A stretch of 64,000 bases of DNA from Bidens hawaiensis (GCA_021521415.1 JAIQDT010002045.1:62001-126000); one strand, 5' to 3'. Positions 34,801-45,939 are shown, counted from the first letter of the stretch. The notes: generated from the sequence alone by a model not told the origin. Numbers and translations: made by a program.

Positions 34801-36498
34801 TGGAGACACTACCTTTATGGTACTAAGTGTATCCTCTACACTGACCATAAAAGCCTTCAGCATATCTTTGATCAAAAGGAACTCAACATGAGGCAACGCC
34901 GATGGAACGAACTCATCAGCGATTACGATTGTGAGATCCGGTATCATCCTGGTAAGGCTAATGTGGTAGCCGATGCGCTCAGCCGAAAACCCTGCCAGCT
35001 TAACTGTATTTTGCCGCGCACGCAGCTTCACTTCGCGCCGATCCAAAGCAACCTTGAATCGCGCATTCGTGACGCGCAGCGCGCATCCATCAGTAATGGT
35101 AACCTTCGCGCCGAGTTAGCGTGTGGCGCGGAAGCGCATTTTGTGCCCAATCTGAGTGGAATTCTCTGTTATCTTAATCGCATCTGGATCCCCTTTAATG
35201 AGAATCTTCGCGCTGATATCCTGAGTGAAGCGCATAAATCTCGGTATTCTATTCATCCCGGCGCTGATAAGATGTACAAAGATTTGCGCATTACTTATTG
35301 GTGGCCCGGTATGAAAAAGGATATTGCTGTGTTCGTAGCTAGATGCCTGACTTGTTCTAAGGTAAAAGCTGAACACCAACGCCCATCTGGTTTGCTCGAA
35401 CAACCAGAAATTCCTACGTGGAAATGGGAAGGTATAGCGATGGACTTTATTACCAAGTTACCTTTGACAGCAAGCAAACATGATAGCATTTGGGTAATAG
35501 TGGATCGTTTGACTAAGTCTGCCCACTTTCTGCCCATTCGTGAAAACTACCGTGTTGAGCAACTCGCGCAGCTTTATGTCAAAGAGATTGTCTGCCGTCA
35601 TGGTACTCCTTTGAGCATCATATCCGATCGCGATGGCCGTTTTATATCCCGCTTTTGGAAATCTCTCCAATCTGCGCTAGGAACTCGCTTGGACATGAGT
35701 ACGGCATATCATCCTCAGACTGACGGACAGTCTGAGCGAACTATTCAAACTCTTGAGGATATGCTCCGATCTTGTGTTCTTGATTTTGGAGGTAATTGGG
35801 ATTCACACTTGCCTTTGATCGAGTTCTCTTATAATAACAGCTATCATTCCAGTATTGGTATGGCCCCATTTGAAGCACTTTACGGTCGTAAGTGCCGCTC
35901 CCCGATTTGTTGGAGCGAAGTGGGAGAAGCTCAAATCACAGGACCCGAACTTGTTCAAGAGACAACCGATAAAATCGCCAAGATCCGTGATCATCTGCTG
36001 ACTGCCAGAAGCCGACAGAAGAGTTACGCAGATTGCAGGCGAAAGCCTCTCGAATTTCAAGTTGGTGATCTTGTTCTCCTCAAAGTGTCGCCTTGGAAAG
36101 GTGTTGTCCGCTTTGGGAAGAAAGGTAAGCTTGCTCCTCGATATGTTGGACCATTTAGGATTCTCGCGCGTGTGGGAAAAGTTGCCTACAGACTTGACCT
36201 GCCGCCCGCGCTCAGTAATGTGCATCCAACGTTCCATGTATCCAATCTCAAGAAGTGTTTAGCTGACGAGAACCTTCACATTCCACTTGATGAAGTTCAA
36301 GTTGATGAATCTATGCATTTCGTTGAGAAGCCTGTTGAGATTATGGATCGCGAGGTAAAGCAAACCAAGCGCAGTCGTATCCCTATCGTGAAAGTTCGCT
36401 GGGAGTCCAAGCGCGGAGCCGAGTTTACATGGGAAAGGGAAGATCAAATGAAGATCAAGTACCCGCACCTGTTCTCTGCGCAACCTACTTCGAGATAA
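31885..36498 (+). CDS. gag-pol: Chromovirus gag-pol polyprotein, 1537 aa
   Basis: One uninterrupted frame. Gag occupies residues about 40-240, followed by two CCHC zinc knuckles (C331-C344 and C375-C388). Protease DTGA is at 444-447. RT runs about 620-840 with F-I-D-D at 776-779. RNase H (VVYCDAS, D925) runs about 915-1035. Integrase, about 1110-1380, has an HHCC zinc site and a DDE core. Residues about 1470-1525 are a chromodomain-like tail (VEIMDREVK ... [15 protein letters not shown]), which in this clade targets integration to particular chromatin. It encodes particle, protease, polymerase and integrase in the usual gypsy order. No stop or frameshift was seen, unlike the Tat element nearby. 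Confidence 0.96.
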   Translation: MPPLSRRHQRREASRRRSQQRSQEMAAAIAQALSQNNTSSYNIKSFNAGNPPKFTGLEGATVMLQWLEKIENTFLHTQCPSDRRTLYASSVLESRALTWWNGVAHARGAEAATSMLWEEFKDLLTREFCPPNEVKRLEEEFWNLKQYSGEAREYATRFHELSLLVPHLVTPSRRAIEKFLGGLPMEIQDSVWARNPATLSDAIELAAVLSDNHVRAGTLFLRGAEKTKPTKTAPEPTETKPEPSNRNNPKRRRRQVYALTSPPIVQQPAYQPPVYAPNPLSTYPTPPVVHNYALTNPALPAPPTKKPYTGNHPFCPTCRLHHPPQVPCRLCNRCGRAGHFAENCRVLPANPIAPTPPVYPQNPQPTYQNPRPRSCFNCGDPSHFRNACPRLQVQITQANPVNQISNQVTRGRAFNITAHQAQANNDVVNGTFLLNGFYASVLFDTGADRSFISRAFEQKLARPRDNLKENFSVELANGETVLINSVIKDCTLNLNENDFLIDLIPMPLGSFDVIIGMDWLSHNRAEVICAKKMIRIPRENGDLHIYGEKPSSGLKLMSCAEARRLMRKRCIAFLAHVVKPAEEKKLRDIPVVRDFPEVFPGDLPGIPPAREVEFRIDLVPGASPVAKSPYRLAPAEMQELASQLQELTAKGFIRPSSSPWGAPVLFVKKKDGSFRMCIDYRELNKLTIKNRYPLPRIDDLFDQLQGASCFSKIDLRSGYHQLRIRDEDVPKTAFRTRYGHFEFLVMSFGLTNAPAVFMDLMNRVCRPFLDKFVIVFIDDVLIYSKTKAEHEQHLRLVLQKLRTEQLFAKLSKCEFWSDEVQFLGHVVNKMGIHVDPSKIEAIKNWITPTTPTEIRSFLGLAGYYRRFISNFSKIALPLTALTHKGKPYIWGSKQEEAFLTLKRLLCEAPVLALPEGNEDFVVYCDASNQGLGCVLMQRGKVIAYASRQLKVHEKNYTTHDLELGAVVFALKIWRHYLYGTKCILYTDHKSLQHIFDQKELNMRQRRWNELISDYDCEIRYHPGKANVVADALSRKPCQLNCILPRTQLHFAPIQSNLESRIRDAQRASISNGNLRAELACGAEAHFVPNLSGILCYLNRIWIPFNENLRADILSEAHKSRYSIHPGADKMYKDLRITYWWPGMKKDIAVFVARCLTCSKVKAEHQRPSGLLEQPEIPTWKWEGIAMDFITKLPLTASKHDSIWVIVDRLTKSAHFLPIRENYRVEQLAQLYVKEIVCRHGTPLSIISDRDGRFISRFWKSLQSALGTRLDMSTAYHPQTDGQSERTIQTLEDMLRSCVLDFGGNWDSHLPLIEFSYNNSYHSSIGMAPFEALYGRKCRSPICWSEVGEAQITGPELVQETTDKIAKIRDHLLTARSRQKSYADCRRKPLEFQVGDLVLLKVSPWKGVVRFGKKGKLAPRYVGPFRILARVGKVAYRLDLPPALSNVHPTFHVSNLKKCLADENLHIPLDEVQVDESMHFVEKPVEIMDREVKQTKRSRIPIVKVRWESKRGAEFTWEREDQMKIKYPHLFSAQPTSR

Positions 36499-36519
36499 AT
36501 TTCGGGACGAAATTTCTTA

Positions 36520-36532
36520 AAGTAGGGGAGAC
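36520..36532 (+). other. Chromovirus polypurine tract
   Basis: AAGTAGGGGAGAC directly before the TGTGACATC start of the 3' LTR. Confidence 0.85.
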
Positions 36533-38486
36533 TGTGACATCTGCCCCGATCCGACCCGACCCAGGTACCCGTTTCTCCGATCCGATCTCTTTCTTTTATG
36601 ATTTAATATTTATTTATACTTATACTTTATTTTTTAATAATAATATTTTCCTTCCCGCCTCTTCCTCTCTTTTCCTTTCCTCCGTCCCGCCCTTAAGCCT
36701 TGAACCCCTTCTCTTATTTTTGTGTCCTTTGTTTCTTCCCGCCTAAGGTTGTCTGCGCAGCTCCACGCGCCAGACTCCTTACAAGGAAGCCTGCGTGAAG
36801 ACCAGTTGTTCCTGCGATACGCGAGGCGAACTGTTCTCGCAGCGCGCTAAGAATTTTAGTTCTTCTCGCAGCGCGCTAAGAACGGTAGTTCTTCCCGCGA
36901 CGCGCTAAGAATTGTAGTTCTTCTCGCAGCGCGCTAAGAACGGTAGTTCTTCCCGCGACACGCTAAGAATTGTAGTTCTTCTCGCAGCGCGCTAAGAACG
37001 GAAGTTCTTCCCGCGGCGCGCAAAGAATGGTAATTCTTCCCGCGGCGCGCTAAGGATAATAGTTCTTCCCGCGGCGCGCTAAGGTTTGTTCTGTCAGCCT
37101 TCGCCCTCGCGCGTGCGCTCGAGCCTTCTCGCGCTAAACCCTTTGAGTTTTCTTCTGTTTAATCTAGCCGTTTGCTTTTGTGTTGTCTATTCTTCTGTGC
37201 TGTTGACCTGACCTATCTTATGTCTGAAAAGTTACTTTCGGCGCAGCATGCGCACCAACCCCATTGGTTGGTAGAAAAAGTGACTGACATTATCTTTTGA
37301 GATCTGCTTTTCCATGCTTGACCAGTACCTTTATCTGACCCGCCCATGCCTGTTTACTGTTACCTGTCAGCTTTTCCTTGTCCCCTGCAGCTGCCATATC
37401 TTTTGATATCTTTTGCTTTTGGAATCTTTTGCTTTTTGGAGATCTTTTCCTCTTTTCTAGGGATTGTGTTCCCTAGGGTTTCTCTATAAATAATAATCTT
37501 ATTTTTTCCTAACACATCACACACAAACACTTAATTTAACCTCCTCCTTGCTCTCTCTGCCGCCTCCCTCTCTGCCTCCGTCTTCCTCCCTGTTCTGCCC
37601 TGCTTTTCCGGTAATATATATTATATATATAATTTACTTATTAATTATGCTAACTTATAATCAAGACTTAAAACCAATCATTAAAACAATAATCTTATTT
37701 ATAGGATAACTTGTGCTTGTTTAAAGTTGGTTCTTGCTTTATCTTTCACCGCATCGTTTATCAAGTGAGTAATCTCGTACCTAATCCCTTTTTGCTTTTA
37801 ATGTTTTGGGATGTTCATGTGTTCATACAAACTTAGAGTCTTAAACTGTTTATGAACTTTAGTCGCGCAGTATCCCATGTGTTGAGGACGTAGACTTGGC
37901 TGTTTATTTGTATGTGTGGATCATTAACCGTCTTGTCGGTCTATTCCGCAGTTCTCATGGTACCATTAGATGAACACGGGAGAACAATCGTTTATGATTT
38001 TCTCTTTTGTTTACACTTGCACAGTCTTTCTTGTTTGTGAGCTCAATTGTGAGCACTGGCAGTCTATGAATCTTAGAGTTGGTCCCGATCAGATTACACC
38101 CTTGTTGAAAACCAGACATACACATGTTGCGCGCAGATTTATTGTTATCTATGTATTGTATTAAACTTGATTTCTCACCAACACGTAAGTGTTTGACGTT
38201 TTATTTTAACACATGTTCAGGTTTGCTGTAGCTACATTTGGAGCTTGTGGACACGTAGGACGTTTTTACTTTTGGACCTAGATTAAAATGTATCAAGACA
38301 AGTTATTGTTGTTCGAATATTTTGCCTTATAATATATTGAATTATGTTGCTTTATGTTATGTTCTGTCTACTTTGCGTGTGCGCGAATGAATGTATTTAT
38401 TAAATATTGACACCCAATAGTGTCACGAGTAATGAAACAATATGTGGCGCCCCGATGTATAATCCGCCTTTGGTCGGGGTGTTACA
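36533..38486 (+). repeat. 3' LTR of the chromovirus
   Basis: 1954 bp, the same length as the 5' LTR, with two differences seen by eye. The 29-bp array recurs at 36836-37084. The target duplication TTACG follows at 38487-38491. Confidence 0.96.
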
Positions 38487-38491
38487 TTACG

Positions 38492-39290
38492 AGCTGTGAG
38501 TAATAAAATCTTGCGCGCGAGGCGACTTACGAGCTATAATAATAATGAAGCTTGCGCGTGAGGCGTCTTACGAGCTAAAAGAATAATAACAGCTTGCGCG
38601 CGAGGCGTCTTTTGAGCTGTATGAATAATAAAGCCTGCGCGTAAGGCGACTTACGGGCTGTAAGAATAATGAAGCTTGCGCGTGAAGCGGCTTACGAGCT
38701 ATAATAATAGAGCTTGCGCGCGAGACGTCTTACGAGCTAAAAGAATAATAACAGCTTGCGCGCGAGGCGTCTTATGAGCTGTATGAATAATAAAAGCTTG
38801 CGCGCGAGGCGTCTTATGAGCTGTATGAATAATAAAAGCTTGCGCGCGAGGCGTCTTATGAGCTGTATGAATAATAAAAGCTTGCGCGCGAGGCGTGCGT
38901 CTTATGAGCTATATGAATAATAAAGCCTGCGCGTGAGGCGACTTACGGGCTGTAAAAATAATAATGCCTGCGCGCGAGAGGCGACTTACGAGCTAAGAAT
39001 AATAAAGCCTGCGCGCGAGAGGAGTCTTACGAGCTGAGAATGATATAGCCTGCGCGCGAGGGGCGTCTTACGGGCTGTAGCATAATAAAGCCTGCGCGTG
39101 AGGCGTCTTACGAGCTAAGAATAATAAAGCTTGCGCGCGAGAGGCGTCTTATGAGCTCTGAGAATAATAATTGAGATGGCGCATGAGGCGGCTTACGAGC
39201 TATAAGAATAATAACAGCTTGCGCGCGAGGCGGCTTACGAGCTGTAATAATAGTGGAGCTTGCGCGTGAGGCGGCTTACGAGCTACTTTA
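38492..39290 (-). repeat. GC-rich tandem array, right part
   Basis: About twenty units of the same 37-45-base family as 28727-29272. Near 38790-38900 three to four successive units are almost identical, so that part was amplified recently. Confidence 0.92.
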
Positions 39291-39846
39291 TGTCCCGCGC
39301 CACGCGCAGATGTTGCATGCGCGTGCGCGTAGACTTTGGTTTTGTGTTATGCGCCACGCGCAAATGTTGCATGCGCGTGCGTGTAGACTGTGAAATGTGT
39401 GAGCATGTGATGCGTAAGCATGTGTGATATGCGTGAGCATATGTGATGTGTGAGCATGTGGTATGAGGATTCCCAACCTTGAAGTTTGGCGTGTAGCCAT
39501 ACGGGACATTATGAGGATTCCCAACCTTGGAGTTTGGCGCGTAGCCATATGGGATATTATGTGGATTCCCAACCTTGAAGTTTGGCGCGTAGCCATACGG
39601 GATATTATGAGGATTCTCAACCTTGAAGTTTGGCGCGTAGCCATACGGGATATTATGAGGATTCCCAACCTTGAAGTTTGGCGCGTAGCCATACGGGATA
39701 TTATGTGGATTCCCAACCTTGAAGTTTGGCGCGTAGCCATATGGGATATTATGAGGATTCCCAACCTTGAAGTTTGGCGCGTAGCCATATGGGATATTAT
39801 GAGGATTCCCAACCTTGAAGTTTGGCGCGAGGCCTGATGCGCACAT
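39283..39846 (-). CDS. Repeat-coded ORF of the non-autonomous element, 187 aa
   Basis: In the element's own orientation an ATG at 39844-39846 opens a frame made largely of a 16-residue repeat, A-P-N-F-K-V-G-N-P-H-N-I-P-Y-G-Y, about eight times. It then runs into a Thr/Arg/His-rich tail. It arises from the 48-bp DNA repeat. Because 48 is divisible by three, other frames stay open as well (a 205-residue frame also crosses it). It occupies the place where gag would lie. I know of no family with this repeat. It may be chance, and translation is unproven. Confidence 0.35.
   Translation of the reverse strand: MCASGLAPNFKVGNPHNIPYGYAPNFKVGNPHNIPYGYAPNFKVGNPHNIPYGYAPNFKVGNPHNIPYGYAPNFKVENPHNIPYGYAPNFKVGNPHNIPYGYAPNSKVGNPHNVPYGYTPNFKVGNPHTTCSHITYAHAYHTCLRITCSHISQSTRTRMQHLRVAHNTKPKSTRTRMQHLRVARDIK
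39465..39832 (-). repeat. 48-bp tandem array, eight units
   Basis: Units start at 39465, 39513, 39561, 39609, 39657, 39705, 39753 and 39801 (the last is partial). Each contains GATTCCCAACCTTGAAGTTT and GCGTAGCCATACGGGATATT with one to three differences. The period is exact. Confidence 0.95.
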
Positions 39847-40324
39847 GCACGGCGATGGAGTGGTGACTCATGTGTGCGCGTGCATGGCGGAGGTCTCTTG
39901 CGCAAAGCCCAGATGGTGGTTTCCGCGGCGGCACATGCACGGCTGCGGAGTGAGAATCCGCGGGCGCGCGTACATGGCGGCGGAAGTCTGGTAATTTCTG
40001 GATCTGCAATTTTAGAGTCAGATCTGCAACTTTAGACCTAAAACCCAGGTCTGTAATCTAGACCTAGATCTGTAAATCAGATCTGGACAGATCTGAAGCC
40101 CGGAGCAGATTTAAAACCATCACAGATCCGGAGACCTGATCATTTGAATCAGGCCGTTTCTTTTTGCACGGATCTGGAAGCCTCTTTTAGATCTATGGAT
40201 CTTTTTGAGCTTTAATAGAACAAGCCTTGAAGCCTTTTTCTGTAAAACTTCCAGATCTGGGTTTTTCCTGGGAGAGATCTGACAGCCGAGATGAAGATCG
40301 AAGGGTAGTTCGTTGCCGTCCCAC

Positions 40325-40335
40325 GGATGGCGCCA
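40325..40335 (-). other. Primer binding site of the non-autonomous element
   Basis: The minus strand reads TGGCGCCATCC one base inside the 5' LTR, the same core as the Tat element at 10771-10780. Confidence 0.85.
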
Positions 40336-40336
40336 A

Positions 40337-40740
40337 TGTCGAAGCACGAAATGAATCTGACCTGATCCATGACGATGTTTCCACGGATTTTCGAGATGAA
40401 CGAACCACGTCTTGATCTTCTTCTCCAGTTGCTTGAGACCTGCAATGGTTTTTTGGGGGAGTGGAGGTGACTGCTAAGAAATCCTGAGATCTCTTGTTTA
40501 CAGACACAAAAAAGTGGTGGTGGCTCTTATTGAGCATGACCCTTCAATAAGGAGGTGGAGACCTCCTTATATAGAGAGTCTCATGGCCACCATCATGATA
40601 CCCTAATGGGCCTAGCCCAGTTAGGGTTACCTCCACAAAACCCCCTCAGCCCAATAACATTGTATTAGTCCATGTAATAAAAGAAGCCAAACATAATAAA
40701 TTTAGGATCGTAAAACCGGGTTTAGTACCATACCCCTACA
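40337..40740 (-). repeat. 5' LTR of the non-autonomous element
   Basis: 404 bp, two differences from 28170-28573. A minus-strand TATATAAG lies at about 40567-40574. The target duplication GTAAT follows at 40741-40745. Confidence 0.95.
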
Positions 40741-40745
40741 GTAAT

Positions 40746-41530
40746 AAACATAATAAATAATACAACCTATAAAAAATGTAGACATGCATGTTTCTTTTAT
40801 AAATGGAAAAGTAGTTTGAGAAAAAGTTAGGCCCATTAGGTTCGAGGAAGTTCCAATGGCAAGTCGCCGCTTGAATAGTCAAATATGTTGTGACGACTTT
40901 AGCGTTTAACTTATTTCTAAATTCAAAGTACAGGTAATGCATGACGAATGTGACCCTCATATTTATTCACCTCTCTCTAATTTCATTCTACTTTTTAATT
41001 ATATGATAACAATCGAACATGATAGTATGATCTCATTTTGGCAAAATGAATATTTTTGAATTTGCTCAAAATATATTTTTGAAAAAAATAGGTAACTTAT
41101 CACCTTATTATATAGTCGGGTAATCCGGTCCAAATATGAAAGTGACTTATTAAATGTTTAAAAGTATTGGTTTTGATCATCCTTTATCATACAACACAAA
41201 ATTGTATATAAAGGTCTAAACAATTAATAAGATAGAGATAAGATAAAATTTGCCTGAAAAGAATATAAAAAAGGTAACTTGTGCCATTTACGTTAACAGA
41301 AAACCGTCTGAATAACCTTCATATATGATAACGAGTGAAAGTGAAACCTTTCCTTCCCTCTTCTCATAACGACACACATGAGGAAAACGCAACATCCTCC
41401 CTCCATGATATATAAAAGACTAATCTCAATAATCCAGATAATGGAATGTCAATCAGTAATGTCTAGGATGAGGGGCCAAAGTCTAGTGCCAATACAAAAT
41501 GTATCGAAGTTTCAGGTGCGCATTACATCC
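40746..41530. other. AT-rich intergenic DNA
   Basis: No gene or repeat recognised. Confidence 0.5.
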
Positions 41531-42182
41531 CTAAGGGCGCGTTTGTTTCATAGAATTTGTGGGAATTCAAAGGAATTGAAATTAAAATCCCATGACATGG
41601 CGTGTTTGTTTCGTTGGAATTGGAATCTTAATTCCATTTTGGTGTGTTCGGTTCAAAAAATTAGAATTGGAATTAAATTCCTTCAAATTCCTTAAAGTAA
41701 AGGAATTCAAATCATTCCAAAATGTGGCGGAATTTAAGGAAATTCATTGGAATATTTTCTTTTGAACGAGGACAACAAATAAAACATTTTATTTTTTTTT
41801 ATTATATTTTGAGTTATGAATTTTTATTATTATTTTTGAATATTTTTTTGATGGATTTTTTTTATCTTAATAGAAAACCTATAAAAAATTCCAAAAAAAT
41901 AAAAATAAAAAAATCATAACGGAAAATATATAATATATAAGACAAAAAATATAAAAAAGCTAAAATTTTTCATCGTTATCCTCGTTAAAAAAACCGACTT
42001 TAATTCCTTTGTGGTAATAGATTTAAATTTATTTGTTAAACGAACAGATCAAGAATGGAATTAGATTTCAGTTTCTTTCAATTATAATCCCTATTGAAAT
42101 GTTCAAATTTCAAATCCAAATTTTTCAAATTTAAAATCTAATTTCAATTTCATTTCATTATACGAAACGTACACGTCCTTAG
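41531..42182. mobile_element. TIR element of unassigned superfamily, 652 bp
   Basis: CTAAGGGCGCGTTTGTTTCA at the left pairs with the right end (reverse complement CTAAGGACGTGTACGTTTCG) over about 24 bases with a few mismatches. The inside is rich in GGAATT and AATTCC words. There is no clear target duplication, so hAT or PIF/Harbinger origin is undecided. Confidence 0.65.
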
Positions 42183-42693
42183 AACTGGGATTAGCCTTCC
42201 CTTTTTTTTAACATACATTGCCATTCATTCCCTAATAAATTACATATAATAATAGTGATGTTTTCTTTGGACCATCAAAATGTAATAATTTTATGCTATA
42301 AACAATTTATATAATCAAAACTTCGTATATAAAGTTTTATAACAAAATCACATTCAATAGTCTTTTCACTGACAATTAAATGAAATATAACTTTAAACCA
42401 ATTTAAAAATACCCATCTCAACAACTAATCCTTTTCTATAAACAAGAATGAAGATGACAAAAGAAACTTGTTCTTTCAAACCAAAAAAGAAAATCAATCA
42501 CCTTATTTAATAATAATTCTTTACCCAACAAAAGCAAAATATTCTTTGGATAGAAAACAAACCAATATATTCTATATATACCCAACCATATCAAAACTAA
42601 TAATTTTCCTAATTATTTGTTTTCATACGTTGACACATTTTAATATTTTATTCCATACATAATTAAAATAAAAATAATGCTATGGCCTACGTG

Positions 42694-42701
42694 TATATAA
42701 A
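42694..42701 (+). promoter_or_regulatory. TATA box of the F-box gene
   Basis: TATATAAA lies 83 bases upstream of the ATG at 42784. Confidence 0.55.
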
Positions 42702-42783
42702 TAATAAACTAAACTACAAACTACATATATAGACTTGAAGTATATATATTCTTACCACCATTGTTAATCTCCCAAAACCTTAA

Positions 42784-43740
42784 ATGGGAATCTCCAAACT
42801 CCATGAAGATATCATCCAAACCCACATATTAACCAGACTCGACGGCCGGTCACTCACCGCCACCGGCTGCATATCTTCCGGCCTACAAACCCTCTGCTCC
42901 GACCACAAACTATGGTCAAACATATGCCATGCCACGTGGCCATCCACCGTTGACCCTCTAGTCAACACCACCATCTCCACCTTCACCTCCGGCCACCGGT
43001 CTTTCTTCTCCGACGCCTTCTCTTCACCCTCCGACCACCTCATCACCACCACACCACCACCAACAACCACCACCCAACTCATCTCATCCGTTGACCTTAA
43101 ATACAATAACCAATTAGTGTTCTCCAAGGCTATGTCCACTAACATATCACCAAGTGATCACCATTTGTTTCGGGTTGATGTTATGGGACCGAAAGAGCTC
43201 GTGCGGTCGGATATTAAGTTATCGGGTGATGATCGGGCAATGGAGTTGGATTTAATGAGGAAAATGATGTTAAGTTGGATTGTGATTGACCCTAACATGA
43301 ACCGGGCGGTGAATCTATCGAGTTTAAAGCCAGTTTCGGTTACTAGGAACTGGTTTACGGATGAATTCGAGTTGGTTTTTGCGGTGGTGACCGCGGTGGA
43401 TGATGATGGTGATTATGTGAATTGTAATGTAGAGGTCACATGTGGTGTTAAAGATGGTAGTTTGGAGTTGTATGTGAGTGGGGTAAGTTTAACGGTTCAA
43501 GATATTGATGGTAGGTGTTTGAATGGGAAGGACAGTATGGTAATTTTGCATGGGCTTATGGCGGAAAAAAGACGGCGGTGTGACGGCGGAGAGAGGTGGA
43601 AAGAGAGGTATGATGAGTATATTCAAAGGAGGAAAGAAAGGAAAGAGATGATGGAGAGGAAAGACCGGCGGCTTGACTTGGTCCGGGTTGGTTGTGGGGT
43701 GGCTTTCTTGGTGACATATTGGTCATTTGCTCTTTTATAG
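42784..43740 (+). CDS. F-box protein, At2g27310/At2g36090-like
   Basis: 318 residues in one exon. The N-terminal 45 residues carry an F-box (LHEDIIQTHILTRLDGRSLT ... LWSNICHATWP), the module that binds SKP1 in SCF ubiquitin ligases. Residues about 50-110 are rich in Ser, Thr and Pro. The central part matches the plant At2g27310-type F-box family by its WIVIDPNMNRAVNLSSLKPV block. Residues about 270-295 are highly charged, and the last 20 residues are hydrophobic and may anchor it to a membrane. A TATA box precedes the gene. No leucine-rich or kelch repeats are present, so the substrate is unknown. Confidence 0.88.
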   Translation: MGISKLHEDIIQTHILTRLDGRSLTATGCISSGLQTLCSDHKLWSNICHATWPSTVDPLVNTTISTFTSGHRSFFSDAFSSPSDHLITTTPPPTTTTQLISSVDLKYNNQLVFSKAMSTNISPSDHHLFRVDVMGPKELVRSDIKLSGDDRAMELDLMRKMMLSWIVIDPNMNRAVNLSSLKPVSVTRNWFTDEFELVFAVVTAVDDDGDYVNCNVEVTCGVKDGSLELYVSGVSLTVQDIDGRCLNGKDSMVILHGLMAEKRRRCDGGERWKERYDEYIQRRKERKEMMERKDRRLDLVRVGCGVAFLVTYWSFALL

Positions 43741-43954
43741 TTAAGTTTCTTATAACAAATGTACTGGTGAATATGAATACTATGTGAATTTGTGACATAA
43801 ATTTCCCTGTAACAAAATGTGTATATGTCTAAAAGTTGACGATACGCTTGTTTGGGTATATACATAAAACCATTTGTTTTATCATAACTCGTTAGAAAAA
43901 ATGAAATTATTTGGTTTGGTCTATTATGGACATTATCTAGCAATTCTTCGCATA

Positions 43955-44240
43955 ATCTACACGTACCATCTGTGTTGTGTGGTAATCATGTCTACAATCA
44001 AGAATCGGTGGACCACTTAGTTGTTACATGTAACTTCGCGAAGAAAGTTTAAAATAAACTAAAAGTTTGGTGCAATTTATTGGCCCTATCCTGGAACACG
44101 GTCTACTTTTTTGTGTTGGTGTGTTGGGGAGTGATGGATGCAATTAATAAATCCATGCAACTATTTTGGATTCTTTACGGGTGGATTTGAAAAGCGAGGA
44201 ACGAAAAACATACACAGTGGCAGTCCAACCATTTAAGAGG
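43955..44240 (+). pseudogene. LINE ORF2 C-terminal relic, plus strand
   Basis: Reads E-S-V-D-H-L-V-V-T-C-N-F-A-K-K-V, then K-V-W-C-N-L, then K-A-R-N-E-K, the zf-RVT and tail region of a plant LINE. Two in-frame stops fall where Trp is usual. The upstream end lies close to the F-box 3' UTR. Confidence 0.75.
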
Positions 44241-44579
44241 TGTAAAGCTAAGTAAAAATATGGGGGCCTTTTGCGTTGTCTTTATCAATTAACAATTTTG
44301 AAATTATTTAAGAGAAAATTACTGTTTGCGTCCCTGTGGTTTCAGGGCGGAGACATACTGAAACCCCGAAAGAAAATTTGAACTGGTTGAGTCCATGTAG
44401 TTTAAAAAATGAACCATTTGAGTCCCTATCGTTACCTAAAAATGTGGAATTACTAGTTTACCCTTTTCTATGATCCGTATAAGTCCTTGGGGTTAACTTA
44501 TTGCTCAGTTTCTGTCCCTCTTTAAAAATTACCTCCAAATTAAATAATTAAACACCAATATATAACCAATCAAGCCATA

Positions 44580-45170
44580 ATCAACCAGATAAATGAACCG
44601 AACTTTTTTTAACAAAAATAAAAGAACCGAACTTCTTTTAATAAAATTAAACGAGTTGAACTAATTGTTTTAACAAAAATAAACGAACCAAACTCTTTTT
44701 TAACAAAAATACGAACCGAACTTTTTTTTAACAAAATAAACGAACATATCTACTGTTTAACAAAAATTAAAAAAAAAAAACTAAACGAATGTAACTACTT
44801 CTAACAAAAGTAACAGAATCGAACTCCACCCTAGCACAAGTTACGGTGATATTTTTGATAAAAATAAGTTCGGTTAAATTATTTTTGTTTAAAAAAAGTT
44901 TGGTTAATTTTTTTTTGTTAAATAAAAGTGTTTTGATTTTTTTTGTTAAAAATAAGTTTGGTTCGTTTTTTTTAAAGTAGTTCGATACGTTTGCTTTTGT
45001 TAAAGCGAATTGTTCAGTTTATTTAGTTTAGTAAAAAACAGTACGTTTTATTTATTTGTGTTAAAAAAAGTATTCCGGTATATATTTTTGTTAAAAAGGT
45101 AGTTTGGTTAGTTTTATATCTGTCAAAAAAAGTAGTTCGGTTTGGTATATAAGTAATGTACCTGTAAAAA
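44580..45170. repeat. Foldback of degenerate AACCGAACTTTTTTAACAAA repeats
   Basis: 44580-44830 holds about seven degenerate copies of a roughly 30-base unit with GAACCGAACT and TTAACAAAAATAAA. 44870-45170 holds the reverse complement of that unit several times (TTTTTGTTAAAAAAAGTTCG). The two arms could form a long imperfect hairpin. Confidence 0.7.
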
Positions 45171-45935
45171 AATTCAACTTAAGTTTTGTTTGGTATCTTT
45201 GAAACAAAATTGTCTAGTACACAATTATGTAAGTAAAAAAACAAAAAAACAAATCACTTTATGAACATATGCTAATTAGAAAATTAAACAAAGAATACAA
45301 ACTAAAATTAATTGCATAAGTAGGGCATTGGAAAAGAAATTAATGAAGTTGGACAATTTCTTTTTGGACCTAATTAAGGGGCCTTTCCACCCACATAGGT
45401 AAAATTACGTAATAACCAAAAATTATAGTGCTTCTAATGAGACTCGAGCGCAGGTGCCACAGGTTGCAAAAAAGGAGCGTTACCAGCACAATACAGTAAA
45501 GGAATGTTAACAGTTTCGAAGTAGAAACAATATTAAATGCATAATAGTTTTTTTATTTTATTTTTATATTTATAAAAACGAGGCCTCAAAATTTCAGGGA
45601 CCTAAAGCCTTAGCTTGTAGGGCTGACTCCGAACATACAAAAAACGATGAAAAGGTTGTTGATGACATAAAGGGGAGCTCATTTCTTTGTAATGAAAATA
45701 GCGCTATCCTCTTTGAGTGTTTTTTGTTGTATATGTTTTAGCATAGTGTTAGAACTATAATTTTTTTTACCCGTTTTTAATATATATAATTGTTTGTTTA
45801 AAAAGAAAAATTGTGATTCTTTTTGTTTAAAACATCAAAACCATATGTTTATAACCTCATGTATCATGTGCTTGTATACTATAGTTACACAATGGCGTTC
45901 TAGACAAATACATTAAACAACTAGAACATCATTTA
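45171..45935. other. Intergenic DNA with a hAT-end-like scrap
   Basis: About 45575-45635 (CCTAAAGCCTTAGCTTGTAG) resembles 58935-58980. Otherwise no gene or element is recognised. Confidence 0.4.
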
Positions 45936-45939
45936 GTTC

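Larger units (their letters stand above)
29278..38486 (+). mobile_element. Complete young chromovirus (Ty3/gypsy, Tekay-like) nested in the array
   Basis: LTRs 29278-31231 and 36533-38486 are both 1954 bp. By eye they differ at two places (near 29551 and 31103). TTACG flanks the element at 29273-29277 and 38487-38491. This is part of the array unit, which shows where it landed. It has PBS, leader, one gag-pol frame with a C-terminal chromodomain-like region, and PPT. All parts look intact and the LTRs are nearly identical, so insertion was very recent and the element may still be mobile. The Tekay assignment is inference from the polyprotein layout and long LTRs. Confidence 0.96.
28170..40740 (-). 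mobile_element. Non-autonomous LTR retrotransposon (LARD-like) split by a nested chromovirus
   Basis: Two 404-bp LTRs (28170-28573 and 40337-40740) differ at two sites by hand count. GTAAT flanks the whole at 28165-28169 and 40741-40745. A TGGCGCC primer site and a G-rich PPT place the 5' end on the right. No gag, RT or integrase is present outside the nested element. Removing 29278-38486 and one 5-bp duplication leaves about 3.36 kb. The inside holds two tandem arrays and one repeat-coded reading frame. It must have moved with proteins from another element. The TGGCGCC primer site suggests a Tat-type helper, which is inference. Confidence 0.95.

Noticed and set aside
28740..39290. CRISPR-like appearance of the regular arrays
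   Set aside because: Units differ in length, there are no unique spacers and no cas genes, and the DNA is a plant nuclear retroelement.
39463..39837. Plus-strand 124-codon repeat frame
   Set aside because: It is antisense to the element and open only because the 48-bp period is divisible by three.
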